A stretch of DNA of 64,000 bases from Actinorhabdospora filicis (GTDB taxonomy: Bacteria > Actinomycetota > Actinomycetes > Mycobacteriales > Micromonosporaceae), in contig NZ_BSTX01000008.1 of assembly GCF_030269765.1 (NCBI RefSeq), positions 1 to 64,000 of the forward strand, in the 5' to 3' direction. Under the pieces are notes generated by a model. It made no database searches. It saw only the letters and a list, made by a program, of their open reading frames with translations, and was not told where the DNA came from. The position numbers were made by a program, and so were the translations under genes. Shown here in pieces: positions 31,316 through 39,877 of the stretch. Each line of letters begins with the position of its first letter. The stretch's first letter is position 1.

Positions 31316-33232
31316 TCAGCGCCCGCGCAGCTTACGGGCCACTTTACGCAGAAGCGGAGACTTCCGGACCAGCTTCTTCAGCGTGGACGTAGGGGGCGTT
31401 GTGAACCCCTGCCCGCCGTCGGTCGCGACGAGCACCGGCACCTCGGCGGCGGCGAACGGGCGCGGCAGTTCCTTGGTGCGCGGCACGCGCACGGTCTTGC
31501 CCGCGCGCGTCACCGACACGTCCCACTCTCCATCGGGGACGGTGGCCGAGGACGCGGTGAACACCCCGCCGACGACCGCCACCGGCAGCTCGGTCCCGCC
31601 CGCCGAGGCCGTCGTCGCGCCGGTCGTGGCACCGGCCACGGCCACGCCGGAGTCGGCGCGCCACACCAGGCCCAGGCCCGCCGCCTCCTTGGCGCCCTTG
31701 CGGATGTCGATGGTCAGGTTCGAGTGCGGGGACGTGTAGTAGGCGATCGCGACGGTGGCCGCGCCCGGGCCGGTCAGCACCGCCGGGCGGTCGGCGACGT
31801 CGACCTCGGGACGCCGCTTCGAGCCGACGCGCGCGCGGGCGATCTTGCCGCCCACCTCGACTTCCAGGAACACGTCCCACAGGCCGCCGGGCAGCTTCGC
31901 CAGCGCGCCCGGTGCCAGCGTGGTGTCCCACGAGCGGGCCTCGCGGCCCTCGGCGTCGCCGAGCGGGTTCGGGTTGGCCGTGAGGTACACGTCGGACAGG
32001 TCGATGGGCAGGCGGCGCTCCTCCTCGTCGGAGCGGCGGCGCAGGACCAGGCGGGCGCGGTCGGCGCGGACGCCCTCGACGCGCGCCAGGCCCGCCACGC
32101 GGTAGCCGGAGCCGGTCCACTCCGCGGCGGTCAGCTCGTAGCGCAGGGGCAGGTCGCGCAGCTCGTAAGCCTCGTCGGGGATGCCGTACTTCGGGTCGCG
32201 GAAGGTCGGCCACTTGGCGTAGACGCGGCCGTTCTCCACCACGATCGGGTAAGGCGTCTTGGACGTCTCCATCTTGCGCGAGGCGATCGCCTCGTCCATG
32301 AAGCCGCCCGCGATCAGCGGCAGCCGCACCTTGTCCCAGGCGCTCATGGGCTTGAGGACGTCATCGTTGAGGTAGGTCTTCACCCAGGCCCGGAACTCAT
32401 CGAAGGCGGCCTTCTTGACCTCTTCGTCGGTCTCGCGGGACATGTGGGACAGGAAGTGCGCCTGCTCCACCGACAGGTGCCGCCGGGCCAGGGCGTCGCG
32501 CTTGCGCCCGGCCTCCACGGTCGGCAGGAAGTCGTCGAACATGGCCCGGTAGAAGGGCAGGCGGCGGGACACGCCGGGCTTGCCGGTGGTGTTGCCGCCG
32601 TCGTCGCGCAGGGTCGCGTAGTAGCACTCGTAGCTGGACAGCACCGAGATGTTCTTGGCCGCGACGTAGGCGCGGGCGGTGAAGGGCTGGTCCTCGCCGG
32701 TGGGCAGGTCGGTGGGGAAGCGGACGCCCAAGTCGACCAGGAACTGGCGGCGGAACAGCTTCAGCGCCGAGAGGGTGTAGTAGATGCGCGAGTTGTACAG
32801 GTCCGCGCGGGCCTCGTCGTGCCGGAACATCGAGGCGGCCACGCCCCGCCCGTTCACGCCGACCATCTTGCCCAGGACGATGTCGGAGCCGTTCTCCTCG
32901 GCCATCGCGACCAGGCGCTCCATGGCCTCCAGGCCGATGTAGTCGTCGGCGTCCAGGAAGTAGACGTACTTGCCCTTGGCGACGTCCATGCCCGCGTTGC
33001 GGGGAGCGGCCGGGCCGCCGGAGTTCGGCTGGTGCAGTACCGTCATGTTCGGGTGCTTGGCGGCGTATTCGTCCAGTACGTCCCCGGTGCCGTCGGTCGA
33101 GCCGTCGTCGACGACGACCAGCTCCAGGCGGTCCATGCCGATCGACTGCTTGAGCACCGAGTCGAGTGTCTCGTAGAGGTACGGCAACGCGTTGTACGCG
33201 CCGATGACGACACTGACGTCGGGAGAGGCCAT
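31316..33232 (-). CDS. Large GT2 glycosyltransferase (TarS-like), paralogue 2
   Basis: A 638-residue paralogue of the preceding gene, with the same GT2 start (SPDVSVVIGAYNALPYLYETLDSVLKQSIG), VVDDGSTDGTGDVLDEYA, FLDADDYIG and TGEDQPFTARAYVAAK. The long C-terminal part has the same domain order and again ends in a basic cluster (KKLVRKSPLLRKVARKLRGR). The start at ATG 33232 is chosen by alignment with the paralogue; another in-frame ATG lies at 33244. It probably decorates the teichoic acid backbone inside the cell before export. It is divergent from the cytidylyltransferase fusion. Confidence 0.85.
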   Translation of the reverse strand: MASPDVSVVIGAYNALPYLYETLDSVLKQSIGMDRLELVVVDDGSTDGTGDVLDEYAAKHPNMTVLHQPNSGGPAAPRNAGMDVAKGKYVYFLDADDYIGLEAMERLVAMAEENGSDIVLGKMVGVNGRGVAASMFRHDEARADLYNSRIYYTLSALKLFRRQFLVDLGVRFPTDLPTGEDQPFTARAYVAAKNISVLSSYECYYATLRDDGGNTTGKPGVSRRLPFYRAMFDDFLPTVEAGRKRDALARRHLSVEQAHFLSHMSRETDEEVKKAAFDEFRAWVKTYLNDDVLKPMSAWDKVRLPLIAGGFMDEAIASRKMETSKTPYPIVVENGRVYAKWPTFRDPKYGIPDEAYELRDLPLRYELTAAEWTGSGYRVAGLARVEGVRADRARLVLRRRSDEEERRLPIDLSDVYLTANPNPLGDAEGREARSWDTTLAPGALAKLPGGLWDVFLEVEVGGKIARARVGSKRRPEVDVADRPAVLTGPGAATVAIAYYTSPHSNLTIDIRKGAKEAAGLGLVWRADSGVAVAGATTGATTASAGGTELPVAVVGGVFTASSATVPDGEWDVSVTRAGKTVRVPRTKELPRPFAAAEVPVLVATDGGQGFTTPPTSTLKKLVRKSPLLRKVARKLRGR

Positions 33233-33449
33233 GGACGGTCCCATCAGTAGGCTCGGGTCGTAACCGCCCGGTCGGGTGGCGGTGGACGAACCTTAAGATA
33301 GCCGTTGCCCGAAAACAGTTGCCGGTGTGGCGGCCGACACTCCACCCCCGATCCGGCCGCACGGCGACATGACCCACGGCGACCCGCGACAGCGGGAGGC
33401 CAAAAGGTGGAGAGCCTCGCGCTGTCGCGAGCTCCCGAGGAGAGGCTGG

Positions 33450-34916
33450 ATGAAGGCGATGGAACCCGTGAGCACCACCAGGCCCACGGTCGCGGTCATA
33501 CTCGCGGGCGGCACCGGTCAGCGCATTGGAATGCCGCTGCCCAAGCAGCTGCTCAAGGTGTCCGGCAAGGCGATCATCGAGCACACGATCGACGTGTTCG
33601 AGGCCGCGCCCGCCATCGACGACATCTACATCCTGATGACCCCGGACTACGTCGGGGACATCGAGAAGATCGTGGCCTCGCGCGGCTATGCCAAGGTCCG
33701 CAAGATCCTGCCCGGCGGCGGGACGCGCGCCGACACCACGCGCCTGGCCATCGAGGAGCTCGGCGAGCGCGACTGCAACATCCTGCTGCACGACGCCGTC
33801 CGGCCCCTGATCGACCGGCGCATCATCGACGACTGCGTGGCCGCGCTGGAGAAGTACGACGCCATCGACGTCGCGATCCCCTCCTCCGACACCATCGTCG
33901 AGGTCACCGGGGACGCCGCCGACGAGGTCATCAGCGCGATCCCGGACCGCTCCCGCCTGCGCCGCGGCCAGACCCCCCAGGGCTTCGCCCTGCCGGTGCT
34001 GCGCCGCGCCTACGAGCTGGCCGCGCAGGACCCCGACTTCACCACCACCGACGACTGCGGTGTCGTGCACCGCTACCTGCCCGACGTGCCGATCCACGTC
34101 GTCGCCGGCAGCGAGCACAACATGAAGGTCACCCACCCGATCGACGTGTACCTCGCCGACCGGCTCTTCCAGCTCGCCTCCGGGTACGCCCCGGCCGAGG
34201 CGACCCCGGAGGAGTACCGGGCGGCGCTGGCGGGCAAGACGATGGTGGTCTTCGGCGGCAGCTACGGCATCGGCGAGGGCATCTGCAAGATCGCCTCGGA
34301 GTACGGCGCGGCGGTGCACTCCTTCTCCCGCAGCTCCACCGGTACCCACATCGAGGACCCCGAGCACGTGGCGGCGGCGCTGAAGCAGGCGTTCGAGGCC
34401 ACCGGCCGCGTCGACTTCGTGGTCAACACCGCCGGGATCCTCCACAAGGGACGCATCGACGAGTACGACGAGGCAGCCATCGAGGAGGCCCTGCGCGTCA
34501 ACTACCTCGCGCCGGTGCACATCGCCCGCCTCGCCCTGCCCTACCTGCGGGAGTCGAAGGGCTCGCTGCTGCTCTACACGTCCAGCTCCTACACCCGGGG
34601 ACGCTCCGGGTACAGCCTCTACTCCTCGGCCAAGGCCGCCACGGTCAACCTGACCCAGGCGCTGGCCGACGAGTGGGCCGAGGAGGGCGTGCGCGTCAAC
34701 TGCGTCAACCCCGAGCGCACCGCCACCCCCATGCGCACCAAGGCCTTCGGCGATGAACCCAGCGACAGCCTGCTGGCCGCCGATCTGGTCTCGGCGGTGT
34801 CGGTGGACGTGCTCATCTCCGAGCTGACCGGGCACGTCATCGACGTGCGCCGGCCCTCCGCGGAGCCCCTCGCCTCCGGCAGCCTCGCCCCCTGGGCCGA
34901 GGCGGAGGGCGCGTAG
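33450..34916 (+). CDS. Bifunctional CDP-ribitol cytidylyltransferase / SDR reductase (TarIJ-like, Bcs1-like)
   Basis: A 488-residue fusion. Residues about 12-240 are an IspD/TarI-type cytidylyltransferase (VAVILAGGTGQRIGMPLPKQLLKVSGK, LHDAVRPLID, RRGQTPQGFAL). Residues about 260-465 are an SDR (VVFGGSYGIGEGI, NTAGIL, TSSSYTRGRSGYSLYSSAKAA with Ser-Tyr-Lys). The order matches H. influenzae Bcs1, which reduces ribulose-5-phosphate and makes CDP-ribitol. This would supply the activated polyol for ribitol teichoic acid. GAGGAGAGG precedes ATG 33450. Confidence 0.87.
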   Translation: MKAMEPVSTTRPTVAVILAGGTGQRIGMPLPKQLLKVSGKAIIEHTIDVFEAAPAIDDIYILMTPDYVGDIEKIVASRGYAKVRKILPGGGTRADTTRLAIEELGERDCNILLHDAVRPLIDRRIIDDCVAALEKYDAIDVAIPSSDTIVEVTGDAADEVISAIPDRSRLRRGQTPQGFALPVLRRAYELAAQDPDFTTTDDCGVVHRYLPDVPIHVVAGSEHNMKVTHPIDVYLADRLFQLASGYAPAEATPEEYRAALAGKTMVVFGGSYGIGEGICKIASEYGAAVHSFSRSSTGTHIEDPEHVAAALKQAFEATGRVDFVVNTAGILHKGRIDEYDEAAIEEALRVNYLAPVHIARLALPYLRESKGSLLLYTSSSYTRGRSGYSLYSSAKAATVNLTQALADEWAEEGVRVNCVNPERTATPMRTKAFGDEPSDSLLAADLVSAVSVDVLISELTGHVIDVRRPSAEPLASGSLAPWAEAEGA

Positions 34917-34926
34917 CGACCGGACT

Positions 34927-34952
34927 CCCGGCCGGGTGCGCGCCCGGCCGGG
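34927..34952. terminator. Hairpin after the TarIJ-like gene
   Basis: Two copies of the self-complementary word CCCGGCCGGG (34927-34936 and 34943-34952) can pair across a 6-nt loop. It lies between convergent genes. No U-tract. Confidence 0.5.
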
Positions 34953-34967
34953 TCGTCGGTCGTCCGG

Positions 34968-34993
34968 AGATCAGCGGTAGAGATCAGCGGTAG
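34968..34993. repeat. 13-bp tandem duplication at the end of the NTF2-like gene
   Basis: AGATCAGCGGTAG occurs twice head to tail (34968-34980 and 34981-34993). The inner copy holds the stop codon region of the minus-strand gene; the outer copy lies past it. Confidence 0.85.
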
Positions 34994-35415
34994 AAGGTGC
35001 GCCCGGCCGCGCCGGAGGACACCGACCAGACCTCGGTGATCAGGCCGCCCTCGACCCGCAGCGTGTCGGTGCCGCTGCGGGCGACCTCGCCGCCGTCGTC
35101 ACCGGTGAACACCGCCAGGTAGGGACGCGCGACCAGCCCGTTCAGGGTCCCGTCCAGCAGCTCCAGATCCACCACCGGCGTGCCCTCGGCGGTGAAGCGC
35201 AGGTCGCCGCGCTTGTCGCGCCAGGCGGCGATGACGTCGGCCAGCTGCGGCGGCGTGCGGATCTCGTCGAAGGGCTCGGTGTTCGCCTGCGCGTACCGCA
35301 GCGTGAACAGCGGCGCCATGATCTGCCCGGCCAGCTCGGTGCCGCCGTTCCACAGCGCCGTCCAGTCGTCGTAGATCCCGGTTCCGGCGCGGCGCAGTTC
35401 CTCACGGGTGAGCAT
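34984..35415 (-). CDS. NTF2/SnoaL-like protein
   Basis: A 143-residue protein with the pattern of an NTF2-like cone fold: N-terminal helices (LTREELRRAGTGIYDDWTALWNGG), a middle LADVIAAWRDKRGDLRFTAEG and C-terminal strands ending in DTLRVEGGLITEVWSVSS. A GGAGGGG stands upstream of ATG 35415 and decides the start. The fold serves many small-molecule enzymes and scaffold proteins, so no function can be assigned. Confidence 0.68.
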   Translation of the reverse strand: MLTREELRRAGTGIYDDWTALWNGGTELAGQIMAPLFTLRYAQANTEPFDEIRTPPQLADVIAAWRDKRGDLRFTAEGTPVVDLELLDGTLNGLVARPYLAVFTGDDGGEVARSGTDTLRVEGGLITEVWSVSSGAAGRTFYR

Positions 35416-35521
35416 CGGTGACCCCTCCAACTCGATCATGTGGTCGGGCAGCGTAACCCGCCGATACGACAGTTCCGACTCGGGAGCCCTCCCCGTTTCG
35501 GCGAAGCACTACCCTTCCGGG

Positions 35522-35971
35522 GTGACCTCCACGACGACCCGGCGGCTGAGCGCCCGGGGCCGCATCATCCGCGTCCTGGCCGCGGTCATCGGCATGGTCG
35601 CGCTGGCGGTGGGCACCCTCTACGGCGAGGACGACTGGTTCCCGCTGGCGCCGTTCCGGATGTTCTCCACCGCCGACGACCCGAACCTGCCGGTGAAGAT
35701 CGCGCGCGTGGACGCCGTCGACGCCACCGGCGCGAGGTTCACCCTCGACGAGGACAACGCCGGGGTCCGGCGCGCCGAGATCGAGGGCCAGATGGCGAGC
35801 CTGATGGCCGACCCGGCGAAGGTCGCCGCCATCGCCGACGCCTACGCCGCGCACAACCCCGGGAAGCCGCAGCTGGTGGAGGTGGACGTCATCATCGAGC
35901 ACCACTGGCTCAAGGACGGCTCGGTGACCGGTGAGGTCACCGACGAGGTGGTGGCCACGTGGCGGCGCTAG
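35522..35971 (+). CDS. Membrane-anchored hypothetical protein, partner of HTTM gene
   Basis: A 149-residue protein. After a short basic N-terminus one membrane helix (about residues 17-34, VLAAVIGMVALAVGTLYG) anchors an extracytoplasmic domain starting GEDDWFPLAPFRMFSTADDPNLPVKI. The GTG at 35522 has no Shine-Dalgarno but a TACCCT -10-like word about 6 nt upstream, so it may be leaderless. It overlaps the HTTM gene by 13 bp and such small proteins commonly accompany HTTM genes (from memory). Function unknown. Confidence 0.65.
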   Translation: MTSTTTRRLSARGRIIRVLAAVIGMVALAVGTLYGEDDWFPLAPFRMFSTADDPNLPVKIARVDAVDATGARFTLDEDNAGVRRAEIEGQMASLMADPAKVAAIADAYAAHNPGKPQLVEVDVIIEHHWLKDGSVTGEVTDEVVATWRR

Positions 35972-36834
35972 TCTCCCGCGCGGGATCGGCGGTGGCGGGC
36001 TGGTTCACCTCGCCGGTGCCGCTCGGCCGGCTGGCGGCCTTCCGGACCCTCTGCTACCTGTTCGTGGTCGCCGACCTGCTGGTGTTCACCGGCTGGGTCC
36101 GCAACCACGCCTCGGTGCCGGGCTCGCTGTACCAGCCCCTCGCGATCGGGCGGATCCTCCCGCTGCCGACCCCGACGCCGCTGCTGGTCAACGGCATCTT
36201 CGTGGTCCTCATCGTGCTGGCGGCGGTGGCCGCGACCGGGCGCGCGCCGCGCCTGCTGGGCTGGCCGGTGTTCGTCCTGTACCTGGAGTGGATGATCATC
36301 GCGATGAGCTACGGCAAGGTCGACCACGACCGCGTCGGCTTCCTCGTCGCGCTGGCCGTCCTCCCGACCGTGGGACGCGCCCGCCACGGCGACGCCACCC
36401 GCTCCGAGGCCGCCGGGTGGGCCCTGCGCTGCACCCAGATCGCCGTGGTGGCCACCTACTTCCTGGCCTCCTGGGCCAAGCTGCGCTTCGGCGGCATCAA
36501 GTGGCTGTGGGGTTCGACGCTGACCCGCGCGGTCCTGCGGCGGGGGACGTGGGGCGCGCGGCTGCTGCTCGACGTGCCCGGCCTGCTCGTGGTCTCCCAG
36601 TGGGGGATCATCATCTTCGAGCTGTGCTCCCCGGCCATCTTCTTCCTCAAGGAGAAGTGGCGCTGGTGGGCCATCGGCGGCTTCTACGTCTTCCACCTGG
36701 TCGTCTTCTCCACGATCACCATCTCGTTCCTGCCGCATCTGGTGGCCATGGCGGCGTTCCTGCCGCTGGAGAAGGTGCGCCCGGTCACATGGGTCCGGCG
36801 GATGTCACGAAGGGGAGAGGCCATTTCGTCTTGA
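35959..36834 (+). CDS. HTTM-domain membrane protein
   Basis: A 291-residue polytopic protein with the HTTM (vitamin-K-carboxylase-related) layout: an N-terminal amphipathic part (PVPLGRLAAFRTLCYLFVVADLLVF), then several helices including VATYFLASWAKLRFGGIKWLWGSTL, the conserved lysine-tryptophan loop of the family, and a late FELCSPAIFFLKEKWRWWAIGGFYVFHLVVFSTITISF. Bacterial HTTM proteins have no proven activity. The start overlaps the upstream small membrane gene. A DCC thiol-disulfide gene follows 600 bp downstream on the other strand. Confidence 0.82.
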   Translation: MAALVSRAGSAVAGWFTSPVPLGRLAAFRTLCYLFVVADLLVFTGWVRNHASVPGSLYQPLAIGRILPLPTPTPLLVNGIFVVLIVLAAVAATGRAPRLLGWPVFVLYLEWMIIAMSYGKVDHDRVGFLVALAVLPTVGRARHGDATRSEAAGWALRCTQIAVVATYFLASWAKLRFGGIKWLWGSTLTRAVLRRGTWGARLLLDVPGLLVVSQWGIIIFELCSPAIFFLKEKWRWWAIGGFYVFHLVVFSTITISFLPHLVAMAAFLPLEKVRPVTWVRRMSRRGEAISS

Positions 36835-36875
36835 GGGTGTAGGCGACACACACCCGCGAGCGAAAGGAGCGTCCG

Positions 36876-37352
36876 ATGGACGCCCGTCTGAACCTCTTCA
36901 AGATCCCCGGCATCGGCACCTTCACCCAGCACCTGCACGGGATGAACAAGGCCGTCACCGACGCGGGCATCCCGGAGACCACCCAGGAACTGGTCCGCCT
37001 GCGCGTCAGCCAGATCAACGGCTGCGGCTTCTGCACCGACATGCACTTCAAGGACGCCGTCGCCGCCGGTGAGGACGCCGTGCGCCTGAACATGGTGGCG
37101 GTGTGGCGCGAGGCGACCGTGTTCACCCCGGCCGAGCGGGCCGCGCTGGCCCTGGCCGAGGGCGGCACCCGCATCGCCGACAACGCGCCCGGCGTGACCG
37201 ACGAGACCTGGGCCGCGGTGGTCGAGCACTACGACGAGAAGCAGCAGTTCGCGCTGATCCTGCTGGTCTCGCTGATGAACACCGTCAACCGGATGAACGC
37301 CATCAACCGGACCCCGGCCGGGAGCTACGTCGCGGGGCAGTTCGCGCACTAG
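36876..37352 (+). CDS. Carboxymuconolactone decarboxylase/AhpD-family protein
   Basis: A 158-residue AhpD-like helical protein with the redox CxxC in ISQINGCGFCTDMHFKDAVAAGED, the usual proton-relay His three residues after the second Cys, and the downstream helix RAALALAEGGTRI. Proteins of this type act as alkyl-hydroperoxidase partners or thiol oxidoreductases. A strong GAAAGGAG precedes the ATG. It lies 41 bp after the HTTM gene, so co-transcription is likely. Confidence 0.88.
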   Translation: MDARLNLFKIPGIGTFTQHLHGMNKAVTDAGIPETTQELVRLRVSQINGCGFCTDMHFKDAVAAGEDAVRLNMVAVWREATVFTPAERAALALAEGGTRIADNAPGVTDETWAAVVEHYDEKQQFALILLVSLMNTVNRMNAINRTPAGSYVAGQFAH

Positions 37353-37370
37353 ACGCGGCACACGAAGAAG

Positions 37371-37392
37371 GGCCGGTGCATCGGCACCGGCC
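37371..37392. terminator. Bidirectional terminator between AhpD-like and DCC genes
   Basis: A 9-bp perfect stem GGCCGGTGC / GCACCGGCC with loop ATCG, flanked by GAAGAAG and CCTTCG that extend the pairing with a bulge. It separates convergent genes. Confidence 0.75.
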
Positions 37393-37404
37393 CCTTCGCA
37401 TGTC

Positions 37405-37818
37405 CTACAGCCCCGCGCGCTTGGCCGCCTCGCGCTGCGCGGCCGGGAGCGCGCAGGCCGCCGTCCCGCCGGGCATCTTGTCGCGGTTGCGGGCCACCCA
37501 CTTGTAGAGCGGCCAGGCCACCGCCAGCACCGGCTTGAGGCCCAGGACCGCGCCGAGCGGCTTCCAGAGCCCACCGGCGTCCTTCAGCAGGCGCGCGATG
37601 GCCGCCGGACCGGCCGCGGGCCTCCCCGGGCGCCCCTCGGCGTCCCGGTCCACCCACTGCACGGCGTTGTCGACGTCGTCCAGGCTCAGGCCCAGGGCCG
37701 CGTAGTCGGTGAACTGCCAGGCCAGCACGTCGGCCGAGGTGTGCACGCGCTTCTCGATGAAGCGCGCGCACGACGAGCAGAACGCGCAGTCTCCGTCGTA
37801 CAGGAACACCGGTCGCAT
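37405..37818 (-). CDS. DCC-family (DUF393) thiol-disulfide protein
   Basis: A 137-residue DCC1-like protein. The family motif DGDCAFCSSCARFIEKRV at residues 8-25 holds the D-x-C-x-x-C redox pair. Such thioredoxin-like proteins are repeatedly found with or fused to HTTM proteins, and one is encoded next to the convergent AhpD gene here. It starts 4 bp after the stop of the CDP-alcohol phosphotransferase, so it is probably the last gene of the tagH operon. Confidence 0.85.
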   Translation of the reverse strand: MRPVFLYDGDCAFCSSCARFIEKRVHTSADVLAWQFTDYAALGLSLDDVDNAVQWVDRDAEGRPGRPAAGPAAIARLLKDAGGLWKPLGAVLGLKPVLAVAWPLYKWVARNRDKMPGGTAACALPAAQREAAKRAGL

Positions 37819-37822
37819 ACCG

Positions 37823-39877
37823 CTAAGTATTCGCCAGCTTGCGCCGTTGCCCCAAGGTTCCGGTGAGGGAGCCCACTACGAAGACCACCGCGATCCCGGC
37901 CAGCAGGATCCACATGAACACCGGGACCAGGTTCAGCAGCGCGCCCACGGTGAGCAGCAGCGCGCGCCCGTCCCAGCCCAGGCCCGCCCAGCGGATGGAC
38001 AGCGGCGAGGCGGCCTTGTCGATGCGGGCCGCCAGGTCGTAGTGGTAGACGGCCAGCACCGCCAGGGTGCTGAAGATCAGCGGCAGCGGGACGCCGTAGG
38101 AGCGCCCCACGAACAGCACGAACAGGTACTCCGCCGCGCGGCTCCCGGCCGGGACCAGCCAGTCGGTGGCACCGGCGTGCGGGTTGCGGGCGGTGAGCGC
38201 GAACAGCAGGTAGACCACGAAGGCCGCCACGATCGTCCACGGGACGGCGGTGGCCGTCCACGGGGTCGTCAGGACGCCCGCCAGCAGCACCACCAAGATC
38301 AGCCCGAGGACCGGCAGGGGCGCCGGGGCCGGAAGCTTCAGCAGCGACACCAGCCGCACGATCGGGCCGTCGTCGCGGTGGGTGGACTTGTCGGCCGACT
38401 CGAAGACCGGCGAGCGCACCGAGAACGACTGGAGGACCCGCCCGGCCATGACGTACAGGAACGATCCGCCCGCGCACACCAGGAACGCGGCGAGGGCGAC
38501 CTGCCCGTCCCAGATCGCCGCGGCGATGCCCAGGACGGCCCAGCGGTCCCCGACGGGGAACGCGGCGGTGCGCTTGAACCAGTACTTGAGGCTGTTCTTG
38601 CGCGCCCCGAAGTCGGTCGCGGCCCGCCCGAGCGCGCCACCGGCCTTGGCCAGGCCCTCTTCCGCCGACGGCTTCTCGCCGATCCGGAACGGGTCGGCGG
38701 CGGTGGTGAAGGACGCCGTGGCGCGGCGCAGGACGTCGTGGTCGCGCATCGTGCCGTACCAGGTGTCGACCATGTGCCGCACCGACAGCAGCATCAGCGC
38801 CGCGATCGCCGGCCACCACGCGCTCGGGTGGCCGCTCTTGGCCGCGCCGTAGGCGAGACCGGCGTAGAGCAGGAACTCCTTGGCGCGGTCGGCGATCATG
38901 TCCAGCCAGCCGCCGAAGCGGCTGAAGCGGTGCGTGTAGCGCGCCAGCTCGCCGTCGACGCAGTCCAGCAGGAAGCTCAGCCACAGCAGGACGGCGCCGG
39001 CGATCATCGCCGGGCGGGTCGCCCAGGCGAACATCCCGGCGCCGATGACGGCCACGAAGATGGAGATCCAGGTGACGCCGGTGGGGGAGAAGCCGAGCCT
39101 GTTGGCCAGCTTCATGACCCGTGGCGCGATGGGCAGCACGAAGAAGGTGGCGAACAGGTCGTCGTGTTCCTTGCGGGCCAGCTTGTAGCGCAGCTTCCAC
39201 TCGTCGACGCTGGTCGCGTAGGCCCAGGCGGGCCCGGCGTCCTCGGCGTCGGCGACGCGGCGGTAGGGCAGGCCCTTGATCTGGTAGGCCGTCACCGACT
39301 CGCCGCTGCGGGCCAGGCCGAGGGCGGCCAGCGCGATCGCGTCGGCCTCCGGGGCGAGGGCGGCGACGCGTTCGGCGCGCAGCTTCTCGATGACGGCGAT
39401 GAAGTCGGCGCAGAAGGGCTCGCCGACCCGCAGCAGGCCGCGCAGGCCCGCGTTGGGCGCGTCGAGTTCGTGGAAGGACGTGGCCACGCCCACCACGCGC
39501 CCGCGCTCGGCGCGCACGGCCTCACCGGCGTCGAGGGGCCCGACGAGGGCCCCGACGCGCGGGATCGAGTCGCCCAGGACGAGGGAGAGCGCGGAGTCGG
39601 GGGTGAGCAGGTCGGCGGCGCAGGCCACCAGGGGGATGCCGTCGGCGATGGAGTGCGCGGCCAGGTCGGCGAGGGTCTCCAGGTCGCCGTCGACGTCGGC
39701 GGAGACGATGACGCGGCGGTTGAGGTCGCGCAGCGGCCCGGCCAGCTCGGGCCGGGCCACGATGACGATCTTGGCCCCGAGCGAGGCGAGCTGCCGGTCG
39801 AGGCGGGCGGCGAGGAGCTCGCCGTTGACGACGGCCAGCGCGCCGGGCGTGGTGGCCAGTAGCGCCACCCGCGTCAT
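37823..39877 (-). CDS. CDP-alcohol phosphotransferase fused to an N-terminal nucleotidyltransferase-like region
   Basis: A 684-residue protein. Residues 1-200 look like a degenerate MobA-type nucleotidyltransferase (VALLATTPGALAVVNGELLAARLDRQLASLGAKIVIVA). After a linker comes a CDP-alcohol phosphatidyltransferase domain with the full motif D-x2-DG-x2-AR-x8-G-x3-D-x3-D (from LDCVDGELARY to MIADR). The rest has about eight further membrane helices, including a second C-terminal membrane block. The layout recalls inositol-phosphate cytidylyltransferase/DIPP synthase fusions. It probably transfers a polyol phosphate to a lipid or linkage unit of the teichoic acid. Its ATG overlaps the tagH stop. 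Confidence 0.82.
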   Translation of the reverse strand: MTRVALLATTPGALAVVNGELLAARLDRQLASLGAKIVIVARPELAGPLRDLNRRVIVSADVDGDLETLADLAAHSIADGIPLVACAADLLTPDSALSLVLGDSIPRVGALVGPLDAGEAVRAERGRVVGVATSFHELDAPNAGLRGLLRVGEPFCADFIAVIEKLRAERVAALAPEADAIALAALGLARSGESVTAYQIKGLPYRRVADAEDAGPAWAYATSVDEWKLRYKLARKEHDDLFATFFVLPIAPRVMKLANRLGFSPTGVTWISIFVAVIGAGMFAWATRPAMIAGAVLLWLSFLLDCVDGELARYTHRFSRFGGWLDMIADRAKEFLLYAGLAYGAAKSGHPSAWWPAIAALMLLSVRHMVDTWYGTMRDHDVLRRATASFTTAADPFRIGEKPSAEEGLAKAGGALGRAATDFGARKNSLKYWFKRTAAFPVGDRWAVLGIAAAIWDGQVALAAFLVCAGGSFLYVMAGRVLQSFSVRSPVFESADKSTHRDDGPIVRLVSLLKLPAPAPLPVLGLILVVLLAGVLTTPWTATAVPWTIVAAFVVYLLFALTARNPHAGATDWLVPAGSRAAEYLFVLFVGRSYGVPLPLIFSTLAVLAVYHYDLAARIDKAASPLSIRWAGLGWDGRALLLTVGALLNLVPVFMWILLAGIAVVFVVGSLTGTLGQRRKLANT

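Noticed and set aside
32397..34835. An 812-codon minus-strand frame over the GT2 paralogue and the TarIJ-like gene
   Set aside because: It mixes antisense of one gene with an out-of-frame reading of another; no family sequence.
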